A stretch of 64,000 bases of DNA from contig JACTAT010000061.1 of the NCBI GenBank assembly GCA_014526335.1, positions 242,965 through 306,964 of the forward strand, given 5' to 3'. The notes under the pieces were generated by a model. The model was not told the DNA's origin. It saw only the letters and a program-made list of their open reading frames with translations, and ran no database searches. The stretch is from Chrysaora quinquecirrha. Lineage: Eukaryota; Cnidaria; Scyphozoa; Semaeostomeae; Pelagiidae. Of this stretch, positions 1-10,858 are shown in pieces; the first letter of the stretch is position 1; each line of letters begins with the position of its first letter. A program made the position numbers and the translations under genes.

Positions 1-157
1 GCTGAATCGTGGTGTCAGAAGCTCAGTGTGGTCAGGGTTCGAGCCAGCCAAGGTAGCGTCACGGCCAGGGTCAAGGTGTCGATTAGTTAACCTACTACTG
101 AGATCCTAGTGACTAGCGCTAAAACACCATTTCACCTTCACCTTCACCTTTAACGTA
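1..157 (+). mobile_element. tRNA-derived SINE, 5' end cut by window edge
   Basis: The sequence carries an RNA polymerase III B-box-like core (GGTTCGAGCC near 37-46) and ends in a short (CACCTT)n run at about 135-153. It matches at least four other copies in this window (2376-2540 minus, 49807-49985, 52261-52432, 52470-52614), which together define one family. The A-box part lies left of the window. The tRNA origin is inferred from the box A/box B layout of the longer copy at 49.8 kb. Confidence 0.7.
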
Positions 158-299
158 TCAACTACATTCCACAGTCAACAATTTGGATCTGTTTCTGAGG
201 AGTGTCAGAGACGAAAAGATGCTTTCAACTATGGCCGAAGAGGTTTCCACTCTTTTGGAGTATAGCTTTGTAGCGACACAAGCAAGATAAGCTCTGCTT

Positions 300-382
300 T
301 TCTTGGGCCGTGTAGAGTACATTTTATTATTGTAAATTGTATTTCTACGAATAAAAATGAATTGAATTGAATTGAATTGAAT
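300..382 (+). repeat. Probable non-LTR retrotransposon 3' end with (GAATT)n tail
   Basis: A stretch resembling a retroposon 3' UTR ends in five GAATT units (358-382). Two other LINE 3' ends in this window also end in pentanucleotide repeats, which makes a retroposon tail plausible. No coding part is visible here. Confidence 0.35.
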
Positions 383-1033
383 ATCAAATAGAAATCCTTT
401 TGAGGATTATTAAGTGCTCTATTACCCCCACTTTAAACACATGCACCAATTAGCGTCAAGTCAACATTAGTGTAAGCCTGGGTAGGTGCTCCAGAGTAAA
501 ACAAAGAGAAATCTTTCCAGCTATAAATCATTAATTCAATAGAACATACCGATAAGTAACAAACTTAACAGAGTCAAGTCAAATTCGCTACAAGAGTACT
601 ATAGACTAGAAAAAGTCGAGTTCAAGGTTCTCTTCCATCAAAACCAACATTTATTGGACCACATTTTCTTCCCGCAAGGGATCATGGGCTGGGACAGCAA
701 TGTCCCCTGTGTCCATTCCTTACATTATCGCTCTCAAATTTAAAAAACTTGTTGGAATAAAAACATGTGCCTAAGATGTTCCAAAAATAAAATTCAAAAA
801 AAATGCATGGCACTCAATTCCTTTGTCTGTGATTATAAGTATGAGTTGCTTACCTTTATATTATCAAATTTATCAGGGCAATATCTTTCAACAGGCGCTG
901 TGAACAGAGCTGAGGGTGGACAACCTTGCCTGTAACGAGAGAACAAGCTTAGATTAAGGAGATACCTTTATTACCAAGCCTTTATTACCCTATGGAATAT
1001 TCGAATGCAACATAATAATAGGCTGTTATAAAT
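383..1033. other. Non-coding stretch, nothing recognised
   Basis: No ORF with recognisable protein features, no RNA gene and no clear repeat structure were seen in this AT-rich stretch. Confidence 0.5.
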
Positions 1034-1290
1034 CCAAGGCCAAACGATGCAACATTTTGTACAACATTTGTTTTGTAAATCTGCAGAGGTAAATTTACCC
1101 CGGTGGCCAAAGGCTGCAACATTTCAAATGCAACAATTGTCTGCGTTATCATAAAAGAACTGGAAACAAACCAATGATGTTATTTCTATGGTAGCCATGC
1201 TTTTGGCACACTGCAACATGGGTGGCCAAACGACGCAACATCGGGTTGGCAACAAATGTTGCATCTAAATGTTGCGTCATTTGGCCGGGT
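1034..1290. repeat. Fold-back MITE-like element with GGCCAAACG ends
   Basis: The left end reads GGCCAAACGATGCAACATTT. Its inverted counterpart lies at about 1266-1288, and further internal copies of GGCCAAACGACGCAACAT lie near 1230. It resembles in style the GGCCCTGGCCAAACG fold-back elements at 10.5, 20.9, 26.7 and 51.2 kb. Boundaries are approximate and no target duplication was established. Confidence 0.45.
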
Positions 1291-1831
1291 CTTTACCTGG
1301 TAATGCCCAGCTCTGTCCATAGGGTAATAAACCATATAATAACTGTTTCCTTTGGGCAATAACGACAATATTAACCCTCAGCCTCTGTACAAAACTTGGC
1401 AAGCTTGGGTAATAAAGAGTAATAAAGGCGTAGTAACATAATAATTAATATAGGGTTATTATAGGCTTAATATATTGATACGTTTTTGCCCCCAGCAAAT
1501 GACTCTACTCATTATCAATAGGTTACAATACTTCAGTAGCAATCAGTTGTCTGTTCTCGTCATCAATACAGATTTCTTCTTCATTGTCATTCTCTTTCTC
1601 CTAATGACCATTATCATGGTCCCTGTCTGTGACTTAACTGATGAGGATGCATGCTTCCTTATTTGAATAATACACATGTGCCCTTCAATAGGGGGTGCCC
1701 TTTTGCAGAGTATTCTTGGCATCTATTAAGTGTTGTTATGTGACCATGACACTTTCACAGACAACATCGCTTTGTTAAGAGACAATTTGGAATTATTTAG
1801 ACTATAGCTGAAATACAAGCAAAATCATGTT

Positions 1832-1920
1832 GAGGGTCGTTTAGGGGTTCTGGGGAACATGGGAACATGTGACAAAATGTATCCAGGAAACAAAGGAATG
1901 TGGCCCCCTAAATAACCCTG
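1832..1920. mobile_element. 89-bp miniature element, GAGGGTCGTTTAGGGG family, 6-bp TSD
   Basis: The terminal inverted repeats are GAGGGTCGTTTAGGGG on the left and, read inward on the other strand, CAGGGTTATTTAGGGG on the right. Exact direct repeats CATGTT flank it at 1826-1831 and 1921-1926. The internal sequence carries GGGAACATG motifs shared with the copies at 31553-31759 and 32405-32621. It is too short to encode anything. Confidence 0.8.
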
Positions 1921-1926
1921 CATGTT

Positions 1927-2287
1927 ATTAAGCCAAAAATCAAAGGAAAAATAAAGATTTGAGCTGCTAACCATTTTCTATAGATACCTCCAAATTCCAA
2001 GTCAAGTAGATGGCCAGATACAGATGTCATAATCATTTTGCAATTCTATAATAGAAGAAGGAAAATAAATTAATTGTTTGATACCTGTAGTGGAGAAACT
2101 CCTTAGCACATGAATGAATTCAACTTATTTTAATTGTAAATAAACGACTTACTGCATTCAGGATATTGCAGTTAAACTCATATATTTTGTTGAACTTTGA
2201 CAATCCTTCCCTCTAAAAAGAGTGAATGATAAAGCATGAACCTGTTGCCAAGAAACTCACTTTAAATATGTATAGACAAACGGTTGA
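1927..2287. other. Non-coding stretch, nothing recognised
   Basis: No gene, RNA or repeat was supported here. Confidence 0.4.
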
Positions 2288-2334
2288 GTGGTATTTTTTG
2301 CATACTGTGTGGTGGTATTTTTTGCATACTGTGG
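2288..2334. repeat. Two-copy tandem repeat of about 24 bp
   Basis: Two adjacent copies of GGTGGTATTTTTTGCATACT plus a few bases. It is a simple local duplication; similar GTGGTATTTTTGC text recurs near 2702. Confidence 0.7.
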
Positions 2335-2375
2335 TTGCCAGGCTGCATTCCATGCACTTAGACCTGAAGGTCTTC

Positions 2376-2540
2376 AGGTGAAGGTGAACGTGAAATGGTG
2401 TTTTAGCACCAGTCGCTAGGATCTCAGTGGTAGGTTAACTAATCGAGACCTCAACCCTGGCCGTGACGCTACCGTGGCTGGGCATGAACCTTGACCACAC
2501 TGAGCTTATGACACCACGAGTCAGCTGGATTACACCATGT
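2376..2540 (-). mobile_element. tRNA-derived SINE, minus strand
   Basis: The reverse complement reads from GGTGTAATCCAGCTGACTCG through a decayed B box (AGGTTCATGCC) to an A/C-rich tail ending in CACCTTCACCT. It is the same family as the copy at 1-157, in opposite orientation. The degraded B box suggests this copy is not transcriptionally competent. Confidence 0.75.
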
Positions 2541-3226
2541 AGGATTTTTTGGCATATTGCAATGTAAAAGTAACAATAGAAACTGGCCGGAGTGTCTAAA
2601 AATAACAATTTCTATTGTTTTCTGGCATAGATTTCTTGGCATACCTTTGGCAGAATGTTTACATGGAATGCACCCTGGTGTGGTTGATAAGCACTACACT
2701 GTGGTGGTATTTTTGCTTATTGTGGTGGTGGAGGTATTGCTACCACCCAGTAGTCTTTATCTATCACAGTACGCAAAAAATACCCCCACAGCAGTGTGTA
2801 TGCACAACAGCCTGTTTGCAGGGCATGGTTTTTTTCAACCAAATTTTGGGTGTACAAGAGCCCCTTTCTATTGTTCTATCCTATTGTTTAGCCTATTGTT
2901 CTATTGTTGAAAAACTCCAGTGTGCAACTGCAGTATGGTACTTGGTACCACAGTAATGTGTATAGATTCGCTTGCGTGTTCCTGCGTTGTTCGTGTTGAG
3001 GTCAAAGCAATATAAGGATTTATTAGATATAACTAAGACTCTAAAACCTGAATTATACCTGTACGTAGATAAAATCGTTAACAGGTAAAAGACCATTCAT
3101 ACTCACTCTTTGGAAATTTCCTGATGACATAGCTCTGGCAATCTCTTTTGCAGCATCATTTTTCTCGGCAACATTCAGCACATTCATATTTCCTTGACGA
3201 GGAGGCATTATTGATAAATGGCTTGC
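2541..3226. other. Non-coding stretch left of the receptor array
   Basis: Two overlapping open frames of 113-117 codons exist here but have no recognisable domain and low-complexity composition. I see no supported gene. The tandem array begins at 3227, where homology to the other units starts abruptly. Confidence 0.45.
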
Positions 3227-4275
3227 AAACGAGAGTGACCTTTTCTTTTCGAAATGTTGATGTTGATGATGATGGCCTAGGCACAGCAGCTGATGCTGGG
3301 CTTCACAGCAATACTATCTATCTAGTGTCATTTTAAGGTTTGTATCTTAGTTTTGAGCTTGCAAATAATACATACTGCTTCTATGATGGAAAATTTAGTA
3401 TATTGTTGGCCTATATCCGTTTTTATTACCACTTTTCCACTTTCGAAACTTTCTAGAAATATTGCTGCTTGCTGCTGTGCTGCAGCTCGACTTTTGCCGC
3501 CAAAATGATTCGTAAGTTCCAGGCCCCGCTAGGGGCTTCGCGTCTCTGTAAAAGGCGGAATCAGGAACTTGTGGAACTTGAATCAGAACGGAATAATTAT
3601 TATGAAATTTTATATCTCGAATATTTAAATAAATTTTTTAGTTTCTTATTTTGACCAGGTATTAAGATACAGCTGTCCCAACTGTGACGTGTTTACAAGC
3701 ATTGTTTATGAAAATGACGAGGAAGACTTTTATTTTCCTTTCACTGTGGCCCTGTGGCATACAGCTGACAACACCACAGGTAAGCCATAGCCATAGGAAA
3801 GCAAAACCTCAGAAAACTTTTGTTTGTTTCGGTCTGTTAGTAATCCTTTCTCATTCTAATGATCAAAACAAAGGAAAGAATGTAAATCTTCAGACATCTT
3901 TGTTTAGCAAAGTGTACAGTATGCACGCAATTACAGGCAAAAGCGCACCATTACATCAGTGATTGCATGAACACGGACGGGATCAGGATTTGAGTTGTAA
4001 TATGTCTGCCTTATGTAGTTTCATTTGTATTTATTTGTGTTGCAAGGCAATTCAATGTCCATAAGTAATATTGGTGTTTGCTGTTAGAGGTAATGTTATT
4101 TCCTGTATTTTTCAAATTATATTTCATGTTGTCAATTTTCTTTTGCGACTCTCGTCCTAAAATATGACTCTCGTCTCTCTCGTCCTAAACTGTTGGTATT
4201 AACGAGAAAGGAGTAATCGAGTTTGCAAACAAGCAAAGCAGGCAAGGGGCTGATTAATCTTGTTGAAATTATTGA

Positions 4276-4430
4276 TTAGGCCCTGGACAAACGATCAAAC
4301 ATTGTTGGTCTAACATTTGAGATTTGATTGTCAACGAAATGTTTGACCGTTTGGCCACGTCCAAACACTGCTTGTCAACATTTCTTGTTTGCGTCAAGCA
4401 AAAAGTGTTTTTGAACTTTTTCAAAACATT
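4276..4430. repeat. GGCCCTGGACAAACG fold-back MITE, partial
   Basis: The sequence starts TTAGGCCCTGGACAAACGAT and continues with the AAACATTGTTGGTC text seen in the complete copies at 10498-10752, 20856-21110 and 26637-26891. Its right half is replaced by the large inverted repeat that follows. Confidence 0.45.
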
Positions 4431-4489
4431 TACGCAACAAGTCTTGTTAGTACTAATAGATCATTTCGGTATGACGTCAGACAGCATTA

Positions 4490-5272
4490 AAATTTTTCGA
4501 AATCACATGGTATCGAGTTTTCGATATGAAAATCTTATAAAGCAGCCAAAATTTAGTTTAGGTACAAAGTTTCACTGTCCTGGCGCTTGTGTTCTTAATT
4601 TTATGAGCATTCAAAGTTCCCGATTTCATAAAGGCTTTGACCGCAAAAAAAAACTTGGTGAAACATTTTACCTAGACTTACCCTAAGTCTAAATCTTTCT
4701 TTATCCGAACACAAATTCATTACCGAAATGTGACAGCGTTGCGAAGGAGACAATGAGAAAAGTGGACTGAGATTTAGACTTATACACTTGTGCAGGTCAT
4801 GAATAATTAATGAGCTTGATGCAAGCTCGTTGTTTCAGCAAATGTTCGGGGGGTATGATAACAACTTTTAAACAGTGAATGAAAGGAATTGCTTTGTTTT
4901 ATTTCAATGCTGCTGAATTGTCTATGTCCAAGATCAAAGAAAATGCCGGCGGACAGAAATCTGTCCGCCTGTTCAGGAAAAACAAAGGAAAAAGCTCATT
5001 AATTATTCATGACCTGCACAAGTGTATAAGTCTAAATCTCCGTTCACTTTTCTCAATGTCTCCTCCGCAGCGCCATCATATTTGTGTTGGGATAATGAAA
5101 GATTTAGTCTACATTTTACACCACACGGTCAAAGCGCTTATAAAATCGAGAAATTTGAACGCTCGTAAACCGATTATACTAGTGCTGAGATAGTAAAACT
5201 TTGCCCCTAGACTGATTTTTGAGTGCCTTATACGATTTTCGCGTCGAAAAATTGATATCTATGCTTAGCTAC
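4490..5272. repeat. Large fold-back inverted repeat in unit 1
   Basis: The inner arms 4771-4817 and 4992-5038 are perfect reverse complements over 47 bp. Outside them the arms continue with roughly 75-85 percent matching to about 4490 and 5272, leaving a loop of about 170 bp. Units 2-4 lack it. A transcript across it would fold into a long hairpin. It is probably a fold-back transposon or a duplicated MITE. No protein is encoded. Confidence 0.75.
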
Positions 5273-5407
5273 TTGTAGCAATCGCTAAAATTTTTTTGAT
5301 AGAATATTTAAGCAGACTTTGTAAGAAACCGGAAAATTAAACTTGCGGACAAATCTTTGTAGTTATGAAAGTTTGATGGTTCAAAAGTTTTCGGCTTGAC
5401 GAATGTT

Positions 5408-5583
5408 AGGACCTGGGCAAATGAACTGAAAGTTTCACTGAACAACATACCACGAAACATTTTACGTACCAGCAGTGCCAACTGAACATTTCATTTTACA
5501 TTTACAGAACGTTGTCAGCCTCTTTTTCATGTAGTGAGTTATTTGGTGCAGTGAAATGTTTAGTTCATTCGCCAGGGCCTTAA
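5408..5583. mobile_element. MITE specific to unit 1
   Basis: The left end TAGGACCTGGGCAAATGAAC and the inverted right end TAAGGCCCTGGCGAATGAAC form imperfect terminal repeats with further pairing inward. The equivalent position upstream of genes 2, 3 and 4 lacks the insert, so this is an insertion into the gene 1 5' flank. Confidence 0.6.
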
Positions 5584-5775
5584 GGGATATGATATCATTA
5601 CCATAATCAGTTGACGGTTGAGAAATCGAGGACACGTTTGGGGCATAATGCGGCGCCGTACTGCGAGTGTACTGCAGATACAACTATGCGTCTTAATGTT
5701 AATGCTTATGCTTACCTCTCTATTTATCTCTTTAAGAACACTGGTAATTGTCCGATTGTTTACTACTGTCCAAGT

Positions 5776-8700
5776 ATGCTACAAGGTAAACTAATTTTTG
5801 CATTGATCATTTTCTTCCTCTCATACCCTCTTCTGCGTGTCTTAAGCCTGCCTTCTGGATGCCACTGGAAGACACATGTGTACCTAGACTGCAGCAATGC
5901 CGGTTTGGAAAGGTTCCCCAGTGATATTTCTAATTCAACAATGTACATCGATCTTTCTCGAAACTCTCTGCTGAAATTCAAAGAAGATTTTTTCCTGAGA
6001 TTTCATGACTTGCAAATGCTTAGTTTGGAAGGATGCTGGCTTAAAGGGCCTGTCATATTGCCAAAGTCTCTGAAGCGATTTATCATAAGAGACAATTCAT
6101 TCAATGAGGCAACTATACGTAAAACATTTGAAAACGTTTCATCGAGTTTATATTACATCGACATTACTCACAACGAGTTAACATTGGAACGCGTTTTGAG
6201 ATTTTTACCCAAAACTGTAACTCGCCTCAGAGCTGCAGATAACATTATGCCTGTGGTACGCAAGGATTATTTTCGCGAATTCAGAAAATTGATTTATCTG
6301 AATTTAGATAGCTGTGGAATAAAACGGATTGAAGAAAATTCCTTTGACAAACTGGTTCATCTGCATATATTTAGCCTATCATACAATAAACTGGAAAGCA
6401 TTCCAGATAATTTGTTCCAGTCTTCAAGAAATTTGGGAGTCTTGTACCTGGACAATAACAAGTTCTCTAGGCCACCAGTTTTTCAAGGTCTTGCCAGACT
6501 AGAAACCTTAAATCTACATCACAACAGAATCGAAAGACTCCTTCCAACAGACTTTTATAAGAAGCAGATAGGCCGGTTGGTTCTTAACGACAATCAGATT
6601 CGCACGTTTGATCTGCGGAATACGAAATATCTGAAAATTGATTTATCGTATAATCGAATTGAAAGACTTGATGCTTTTGCTTTCAGAGGCAGAAGAGCGC
6701 TGACCGATATAATGTTGCAGAATAATGATATTACACACATATCGCCGTTAGCGTTTAAGGGAATGATTCAAATCGTTTCGCTATATCTTCAACGAAACAA
6801 CATCAGCAGTTTACCAAAAGGCATTTTTAAAAACATTATCGTCAACAATTTGTTTCTCTACGGAAATAACATCAGTTCTATGGATGGGGTTTTAGACAAC
6901 ATGAGATCACCGCCTATGTTGTTGCTGTTGTTTTCAAACCCTCCACTCAAGAGCATAAAGGTCTGGGATTACCGTACCATGTCGAATCATTCTAGTATTT
7001 ACGTGAGTTGCGACAGCTTCAAACAAATTGCTGGCTCCGGGGATCTCAGAGCTAACATTAACTGCTTTCCGTCTGTGTATTTTTCAATACGTGTGCTTGA
7101 TTCAAGTTTGGAAAGAGATGGCTTCAAGTGTACCTTAAGCTATAAGACGCGAATGTATTCATGTACCCCTTGCCCCCTGGGGTTTTACACAGACCTTCTC
7201 AGCTGCCACGATGGATGCTGCAAACAGTGTCCTGCTGGATCGTTCTATCAAGACGATCTTGCAATGACGTACTGCAAGCCTTGTCCTGCCGGACAATATG
7301 TACCCCCTAGTAGATCCCCAGGCAAAAGCCCGTTGGAATGCTTGACGTGTCCGGATGGAACAAAGAAGAATCACCCCGCCGGTTATCGAGCTTGTAAATG
7401 CTTGGACGGCTTCGCTCGCACAGATCGCTTTGGAAAGTGCAACAAATGTAGTCAACGTGGCATAGAATGTCGTCGTGATTATCCTGAGCTGCTTAAAGAC
7501 TATTGGTGGATTTGGCATGATGGATCTCCTTCAAACTCAACTTGTAAAAAGTCGTTTGTTGCTTTCATGAAAAATCTTGACATAAAAAACAACGAATATG
7601 ACAGAGCTACAAGTAGTTTTTCATGTGCACTGCCACAACCTCATCACTGCCCTGTAAAAGGATCGTGTCTTGGCGGTGTCGATGCAACATGCTTAAGTAA
7701 CTACACAGGTATATTATGCTCCGTTTGTGAAAAAGGATACAGTAGGCAATTCCAGAAATGCTTGAAATGCCCGAAACCAGTTTATGCAATACTGCAATTC
7801 ATTGGGTACATAACACTTTTCGTTTTTATTTGTTTGCTTGTGTCTTGGACAGACAAAATCAAAGTAAAAATTGACGAAGATTACACGAGGACATTTGCTG
7901 ATATTGTATTATCAAACTTGAAGATTTTGCTTGGCTTTTACCAAGTGTTAATAGTGATAATCCATGCTTTTTCAAACGTGAATTGGCCCCATTCCTTGAA
8001 AAAGACAATCGGCATATTCCAATTCGTTCAACTTGAAGTATTCCGAATTCCCTCTCTTCGTTGTTTAAAACCAGAATGGGGGCTAAATTCCATTCATGAA
8101 TTCTGGATTGCTCTGATTGGAACGACGGCATTTCCTATTGTTATTCTCGCGTATCTTGCAGTAAAAGTGGCCTATTTATATTTTGCTGAAACACTACACG
8201 CAAATTTCATTCGGCGAAGCAGAGTTTGTAAAAGAAATTGCTTTCGAGTCCTTGTGTTGTTTTTCTTTGTAACTTATCCTCTGACGGCGCAGAGGATTGT
8301 TCAGGTTCTGCCAATAAGCTGCCATAACATATGCACCAGCATGAAAAATGGTAAATGCTTGCACCAGCTTTCCTACTTGAAGTCTGACTACAGCGTCAAA
8401 TGTTTGTCGTTATCCGGTTCAAGTCGTTTGACTCTTGTTCTTGCGTACGTTGCAATCATAATTCCAGTAGGCCTGCCATTACTACTTTTTTGTTTGTTAC
8501 TGAAGTATATACCTGATTGTAAAAAGCAGGAAGATGCTGTTAATATTCAAGAGGAAAATGAATTCCTAATTACTGTGGAGAGTAACAGAAGTGAGGAAAG
8601 CGGATTGCAGTTTGCATTGAAATTTTTATATGAGAATTACGATTCTGGAAACCGATACTGGGAGCCATTGGAGATGATTCGGAAGCTTATAATGACAGCG

Positions 8701-9123
8701 GGAGTGACTTTGTTCATTGGTTATTATAAGACGGGCATCGGTACCACAATTGTGGTCGCTGGGTTCTTTGCTATTCTGCATGCGTTCAGACGACCTATGA
8801 GGGATTCTTTTGAGAATATCTTGCAACTTCTATCTTTATCAATCATGCCAATAAACCTCTGCCTCGGAGTCATTTTGAAATCAAATAACATTGCAAATGA
8901 TGACGCAAGGCTTCGACCAAACGATGACAACGCTGCCATTGGCTATCTTCTTGTCATCCTTAATCTCTTTGTTCTTCTATTGGTTATCATTCGCCTGGTA
9001 TACAGCGTCGGTAAAGCATCAAGTAATCTATGTACAGCTGTTCATAAGTGCTTTCATCGTGTTTGCTGCTGTTTCTTCAAAACGAGGCGGGCAGAAAATC
9101 AGAGAGTTCTTCTCTTAGAATGA
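5776..9123 (+). CDS. LRR / GCC2-GCC3 cysteine-rich / multipass membrane receptor-like protein, gene 1
   Basis: This is an intact single-exon ORF of 1,115 codons. Residues 1-26 form a signal peptide (MLQGKLIFALIIFFLSYPLL...). About 14 leucine-rich repeats follow to about residue 380. A cysteine-rich region at about 450-670 has GCC2/GCC3-like motifs (CKQCPAGSFYQ, CKPCPAGQY, CLTCPDGTKK). It is followed by 8-9 hydrophobic helices between 670 and 1076 and a short Cys/Arg-rich cytosolic tail (RVCCCFFKTRR). The frame stays open upstream to 5611, but ATG 5776 aligns with the starts of genes 2-4, where an in-frame TGA lies just upstream. The protein should sit in the plasma membrane with its LRR ectodomain outside. 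The ligand and signalling are unknown; no TIR, death or kinase domain is present. A role in recognition or innate immunity is only a guess from architecture and tandem duplication. Confidence 0.9.
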   Translation: MLQGKLIFALIIFFLSYPLLRVLSLPSGCHWKTHVYLDCSNAGLERFPSDISNSTMYIDLSRNSLLKFKEDFFLRFHDLQMLSLEGCWLKGPVILPKSLKRFIIRDNSFNEATIRKTFENVSSSLYYIDITHNELTLERVLRFLPKTVTRLRAADNIMPVVRKDYFREFRKLIYLNLDSCGIKRIEENSFDKLVHLHIFSLSYNKLESIPDNLFQSSRNLGVLYLDNNKFSRPPVFQGLARLETLNLHHNRIERLLPTDFYKKQIGRLVLNDNQIRTFDLRNTKYLKIDLSYNRIERLDAFAFRGRRALTDIMLQNNDITHISPLAFKGMIQIVSLYLQRNNISSLPKGIFKNIIVNNLFLYGNNISSMDGVLDNMRSPPMLLLLFSNPPLKSIKVWDYRTMSNHSSIYVSCDSFKQIAGSGDLRANINCFPSVYFSIRVLDSSLERDGFKCTLSYKTRMYSCTPCPLGFYTDLLSCHDGCCKQCPAGSFYQDDLAMTYCKPCPAGQYVPPSRSPGKSPLECLTCPDGTKKNHPAGYRACKCLDGFARTDRFGKCNKCSQRGIECRRDYPELLKDYWWIWHDGSPSNSTCKKSFVAFMKNLDIKNNEYDRATSSFSCALPQPHHCPVKGSCLGGVDATCLSNYTGILCSVCEKGYSRQFQKCLKCPKPVYAILQFIGYITLFVFICLLVSWTDKIKVKIDEDYTRTFADIVLSNLKILLGFYQVLIVIIHAFSNVNWPHSLKKTIGIFQFVQLEVFRIPSLRCLKPEWGLNSIHEFWIALIGTTAFPIVILAYLAVKVAYLYFAETLHANFIRRSRVCKRNCFRVLVLFFFVTYPLTAQRIVQVLPISCHNICTSMKNGKCLHQLSYLKSDYSVKCLSLSGSSRLTLVLAYVAIIIPVGLPLLLFCLLLKYIPDCKKQEDAVNIQEENEFLITVESNRSEESGLQFALKFLYENYDSGNRYWEPLEMIRKLIMTAGVTLFIGYYKTGIGTTIVVAGFFAILHAFRRPMRDSFENILQLLSLSIMPINLCLGVILKSNNIANDDARLRPNDDNAAIGYLLVILNLFVLLLVIIRLVYSVGKASSNLCTAVHKCFHRVCCCFFKTRRAENQRVLLLE

Positions 9124-9294
9124 CTGTGGGAATGAGTGACAAATGAAAGGAAGTAAAAGAATTCTGAATGGAAGATTTTCAAGCTAAAATGACTTGTTTA
9201 AGCAGTTTTTCAATAAGACTTAAGATTCTAACTCGCGTCTGCAAAATACTCAGTTTTTACTTAGATAGCTAGTTACGTTAAAAGAACCCAATGA

Positions 9295-9300
9295 AATAAA
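9295..9300 (+). terminator. Candidate polyadenylation signal AATAAA, gene 1
   Basis: AATAAA lies about 170 bp past the gene 1 stop codon. The hexamer is conserved at the matching position after genes 3 (25446-25451) and 4 (31497-31502), but is mutated after the broken gene 2. Confidence 0.5.
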
Positions 9301-9696
9301 TATTGTTCAGTTCTTTCAGTTCTTCATCTTCTGACAGTGCACCTTAAAAGCCGTTGCTTTCCCAAAATTCTGAAAAGGATTCCCTGCTCCAGATGACGTC
9401 TCCAGAATCAAAAACATGCAGGCAAACGAGAGTGACCTTTGCTTTTCGAAATGTTGATGATGTTGATGATGATGGCCTAGGCACAGCAGCTGATTCTGGG
9501 CTTCACAGCAATACTATCTATCTAGCGTCATTTTAGGTTTGTATCTTAGTTTTGAGCTTGCAAATAATACATACTGCTTCTATGATGAAAAATTTAGTAT
9601 ATTGTTGGCCTATATCCGTTTATATTACCATATTTTCACTTTCGAAACATTCTAGAAATATTGCTGCTTGCTGCTGGCTCGACTTTTGCCGCCAAA

Positions 9697-9846
9697 ATGC
9701 TTCGTAAGTTCCAGGCCCCGCTAAGGGCTTCGCGTCTCTGTAAAAGGCGGAATCAGGAACTTGTGGAACTTGAATTAGAACGGAATATTTATTATGAATT
9801 TTTACACCTCGAATATTCAAACAAACTTTTTGATTTCTTATTTTGA
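9697..9846 (+). other. Small ORF conserved in the array units (49 codons), doubtful gene
   Basis: An ATG in a favourable context (GCCGCCAAAATG) opens a 49-codon frame. It is also open in unit 1 (3505-3654) and unit 4 (25835-25984), with mostly conservative changes. In unit 3 the fourth codon is TAG (20063-20065). The start is followed at once by GTAAGT, a good 5' splice site (ATGCTTC/GTAAGT), which unit 3 also loses. It could be a short peptide, a spliced 5' leader exon of the receptor gene, or a chance frame in a conserved repeat. No domain is recognised. Confidence 0.2.
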
Positions 9847-10497
9847 CCAGGTATTAAGAAACAGCTGTCCCAACTGTGGCGTTTTAACAAGCATAGTTCA
9901 CTAAAATAACGAGAAAGACCTTGTTTTAAAACCTCAAAAAACTCTTCTTTGTTTCGGTCTGTTAGTAATCCTTTCTCATTCTAATAATCAAAACAAAGGA
10001 AAGAATGTAAACCTTCAGACATCTTTGTTTTGCAAAGTGTACTGTATCCACGCAATTACAGGCAAAAGCGCACCATTACATCAGGGATTGCATGAACACG
10101 GGATCAAGATTTGTGTTGTCACATGTTGCAAGGCAATTCAATTTCCATAAACAATATTGGTGTTTACTGTTAGAGGTAAGGTTATTTTGTGCATTTTTCA
10201 AATTACATTTCATGTTGTCAATATGCTTTTATGATTCTCGTCCTAAATTATGGCTCTCCCGCTTAACAGTTGGAATAAAATACGAGAAGGGAGTAATCGA
10301 GTTTGCAAATGACAATAAGCAAAGCAACCAAGCAAGGGGCAGATTGATTATCTTATTGAAATACCTTGTCTTGATTATATATCAACTCAGATGCTTGTGT
10401 GATTGATTTTAGTACCTCAGTTTTCAGTACAAATTAAAAATAGCGCGAGCCTGAACAATAAATGCTTAAACAGAAAACAGAGATTACTGACCAGTCC

Positions 10498-10752
10498 TTA
10501 GCCCAGACCGTTCAAACAATCAAACATTGTTGGTCAAACATTTGAGATTTACTGTACTTTTCAAGCAATGTTTGACCGTTTGGGCACGTTGCGAAACAAT
10601 GGTTGATAAGCAGAATTCGGCCAGCACAAACTATTGGACGAACAATGTTTTGCGAGACGGTCAAGGTGAAGGGCCCCAGGTCAAGCATTTTGTCCGATAG
10701 GCAAATCGCAAATGTTAGACCAACAATGTTTGATCCTTTGGCCAGGGCCTTA
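10498..10752. mobile_element. Fold-back MITE, AAACATTGTTGGTC family, unit 2
   Basis: The left end TTAGCCCAGACCGTTCAAAC and the inverted right end TAAGGCCCTGGCCAAAGGAT both continue into ATCAAACATTGTTGGTC. The element sits at the same place in units 3 and 4, so it was present before those duplications. A smaller relative lies at 51238-51346. Confidence 0.65.
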
Positions 10753-10858
10753 GGGATTGAGTACATCATAAAGTAGCTTTCGCTTTGCTACCTTGATTAC
10801 GTATTAATTTACAATCGTTTAGATCCAAAAATTGTTTATGATTTCGATTATTATTATG

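Larger units (their letters stand above)
3227..9420 (+). repeat. Tandem array unit 1 (about 6.2 kb)
   Basis: Homology to the other three units starts at GCAAACGAGAGTGACC. The unit contains non-coding flank, then intact receptor gene 1, and ends just before the same GGCAAACGAG motif that opens unit 2 at 9421. Unit 1 differs from units 2-4 by a large fold-back at about 4490-5272 and a MITE at 5408-5583. Confidence 0.85.

Noticed and set aside
2557..2956. Overlapping plus-strand ORFs of 113-117 codons
   Set aside because: Two frames are open over the same low-complexity text, with no domain, signal peptide or conservation; likely chance.
4324..4686. 120-codon ORF MIVNEMFDRLATSKHC...
   Set aside because: It lies mostly inside the fold-back repeat of unit 1 and has no counterpart in units 2-4.
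7159..7518. Minus-strand ORFs inside the receptor genes (repeated in every copy)
   Set aside because: They are antisense shadows of the cysteine-rich coding region; their conservation follows from the sense strand.
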